From Heterocephalus glaber (taxonomy: Eukaryota > Chordata > Mammalia > Rodentia > Bathyergidae), in assembly GCF_000247695.1 (NCBI RefSeq), contig NW_004624734.1, positions 13,097,573 through 13,161,572 of the forward strand: DNA of 64,000 bases, in the 5' to 3' direction. The translations under genes and the position numbers were made by a program. The notes beneath the pieces were generated by a model. The model saw only the letters and a program-made list of their open reading frames with translations, searched no databases and was not told the origin of the DNA. This document shows positions 62,466 to 64,000 of this stretch, piece after piece (within the stretch, counting starts at the first letter, position 1; each line of letters opens with the position of its first letter).

Positions 62466-64000
62466 TAACAGTGGTCAGTTACCAGTGTAAATGGAAACTG
62501 CCAGAAGGGGTCAGCAATTGGAGCCCCTTTTTATATCTAGCTTTTATTACTATGGTATTGTTTTCATACATCTTTTGGTTATAATTTTCTGCTGGGTGTT
62601 TAAGACCAAGTTAAAATGAGACCTGTGTTAATCAAAATTAACCTTTTTCTGTCTATCAAGGTCAATTAAATCTCAGGTTCTACTTTTGGAACCATGTTCA
62701 GAGCCTCTCAGCTCCTCTTTCAGTGTCAGCTGCCAAGATGGGTCATGGTCTTGCTTGACCATGTTGCTGTGAAAGCGTGGGAGATTTTTCCCTCCTTGGT
62801 GACCCTCTTTTGGCACATGATACATTTATTGATTCCTGTTCTCTAGGGTCCAAGAGTCTCCCTCTGCTCAGGAGGTTGAGTGACTCGACAAAGTTGTAGG
62901 ATCCTGTAGAAAAGGTTCCCTTATGTCTTCGTTGGTCCCTGGTCCTCATTGACCTTGGAGGGCCAGGGCTAAAATACTGGCCGTCTTCTTAGCCCAGTTA
63001 CCTTTCTAGTTTTAGTGTCCAAACTTCAGTTGTTTAACACCCAGAAGAGAAGATCAGTTACATCAGCATTGCAGAGGGAACAGTGAGCTTAACTATTATA
63101 ATCTCATCTGAATATCAAACACTGAAATATAAAGTATAGCCAGAGGACTGTTATTTCTTACCAATCATGGTTGTTATAATAGTTGAATCTCTGCAGCATA
63201 TTAACAGACAACACTTATATAGTTTTACAGAGAAAACTTGAAATCAAGAGCCACTCATAGTATTTCAGCATGACTATCATGATATTATCTTTGAAACACA
63301 TTTAAAATGTCTTAGTATAGAATAGCATTTTTAGTCAATCATCTCCATCTAGTACACAAAGAAGCTCTCACCTAATTTGTTATCCATTAATAGGATTGAA
63401 GAAGTATGTGAAATTGTCTGGACTGCTCAGTGCCTGAGCCTTTCTACATGTAGTGACACATATAGAACATATACATCAACAAGCTTTAAAAATAAAAAGC
63501 TACCATTTGACTGGTGATCTCATGCTGGCTTGACATGTACCTCTTCTCACAGGTAGTCAGAGCACAAGAGAAAGGCAGATCTCTGAGTCTAAAAGAAAAG
63601 GTTATCACCATAAACAATCCTAGTTTTACATCTTAGAAGACCTGTACCCCCAGAAGGCATGAATACATTTAGGACACTATGAAATTAGCAATAATGAGTG
63701 TCATAGCTATATGGAAACCTTTGTCTCTTAATTTAGTTTTGTACAAAGAACATCTTTTAAAAAGAAAACCTTATTGTTTTACCCCAGAAAACTTAACCTT
63801 TTGATAATAATCAATATAAACATATTGCAATAATATGTTTAGCCATGTTTATTGGGGTGTTTCGCTCATAAGACTATGGAAATTATTGGGGTCCCATTAG
63901 TGAGTAAAGACTAGAATAAATGTTTCCAGGCAGCTGCTCCTTTTTTCACCAAGGGGAGTCTTGTCCAGCATTTTCCCCAAGCCTAAGGGATCCCCATTTA

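Larger units (their letters stand above)
57406..64000. other. Intergenic DNA downstream of FOXN3
   Basis: No exon-like frames are visible. It holds a MaLR LTR interrupted by a B1, a (GT) microsatellite, possible distal poly(A) signals near 59.61 and 59.73 kb, a MIR and old L1 fragment near 60.0-60.4 kb, and a class I ERV remnant at 61.3-62.5 kb. I can assign nothing in 58.83-59.6, 60.45-61.25 or 63.0-64.0 kb. Confidence 0.7.

Noticed and set aside
62743..62949. Further - strand frame beyond the env remnant (62.7-62.95 kb)
   Set aside because: It may belong to the same ERV, but I could not match it to a retroviral domain with confidence, so I did not annotate it.

Overview
This is a piece of a mammalian, probably rodent, nuclear genome. 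It has long non-coding stretches, spliced exons with GT/AG borders, CA/TG microsatellites and dense SINE/LINE/LTR debris. Five young ID-type SINEs (tRNA-Ala-derived; four of the five flanked by exact or near-exact target-site duplications) and two composite B1-plus-ID SINEs of the B1-dID kind point to a squirrel-related rodent. That species-level guess is an inference.

The one gene I can support is the 3' part of FOXN3 (forkhead box N3, also called CHES1) on the + strand. Positions 1-28257 are intron. A 66-nt exon (28258-28323) encodes 22 residues and can be skipped in frame. An 8.3-kb intron leads to a 106-nt exon (36666-36771). A 14.0-kb intron leads to the terminal exon, whose coding part is 50773-51349 and which ends at TGA 51347-51349. 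A long 3'UTR of about 6 kb follows, to a likely poly(A) signal at 57383. The DNA-binding forkhead exons are upstream of the window. What is here is the C-terminal half: proline/glycine linker, serine-rich tract, basic nuclear-localisation patches and an acidic tail. These segments are tied to the protein's repressor and partner-binding roles.

The rest is intron or downstream intergenic DNA. Its repeats include a nested pile at 23.6-25.8 kb (old L1 carrying a B1-dID copy and a younger antisense L1, which itself carries an ID element), a long old antisense L1 at about 42.6-46.8 kb, MaLR LTRs, MER5A and Tigger DNA-transposon relics, MIR/L2 fragments, and a class I endogenous retrovirus remnant on the - strand at 61.3-62.5 kb.

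The observations most worth a second look are: a possible 9-nt in-frame microexon (28100-28108) just upstream of the alternative exon; a UG repeat plus decoy 3' splice site before the 106-nt exon; a CpG-retaining intronic block at 27.2-27.5 kb with a forkhead motif next to an RFX X-box; and a 26-bp sequence repeated exactly 2.5 kb apart. I found no novel prokaryote-style system, CRISPR array or second protein-coding gene.
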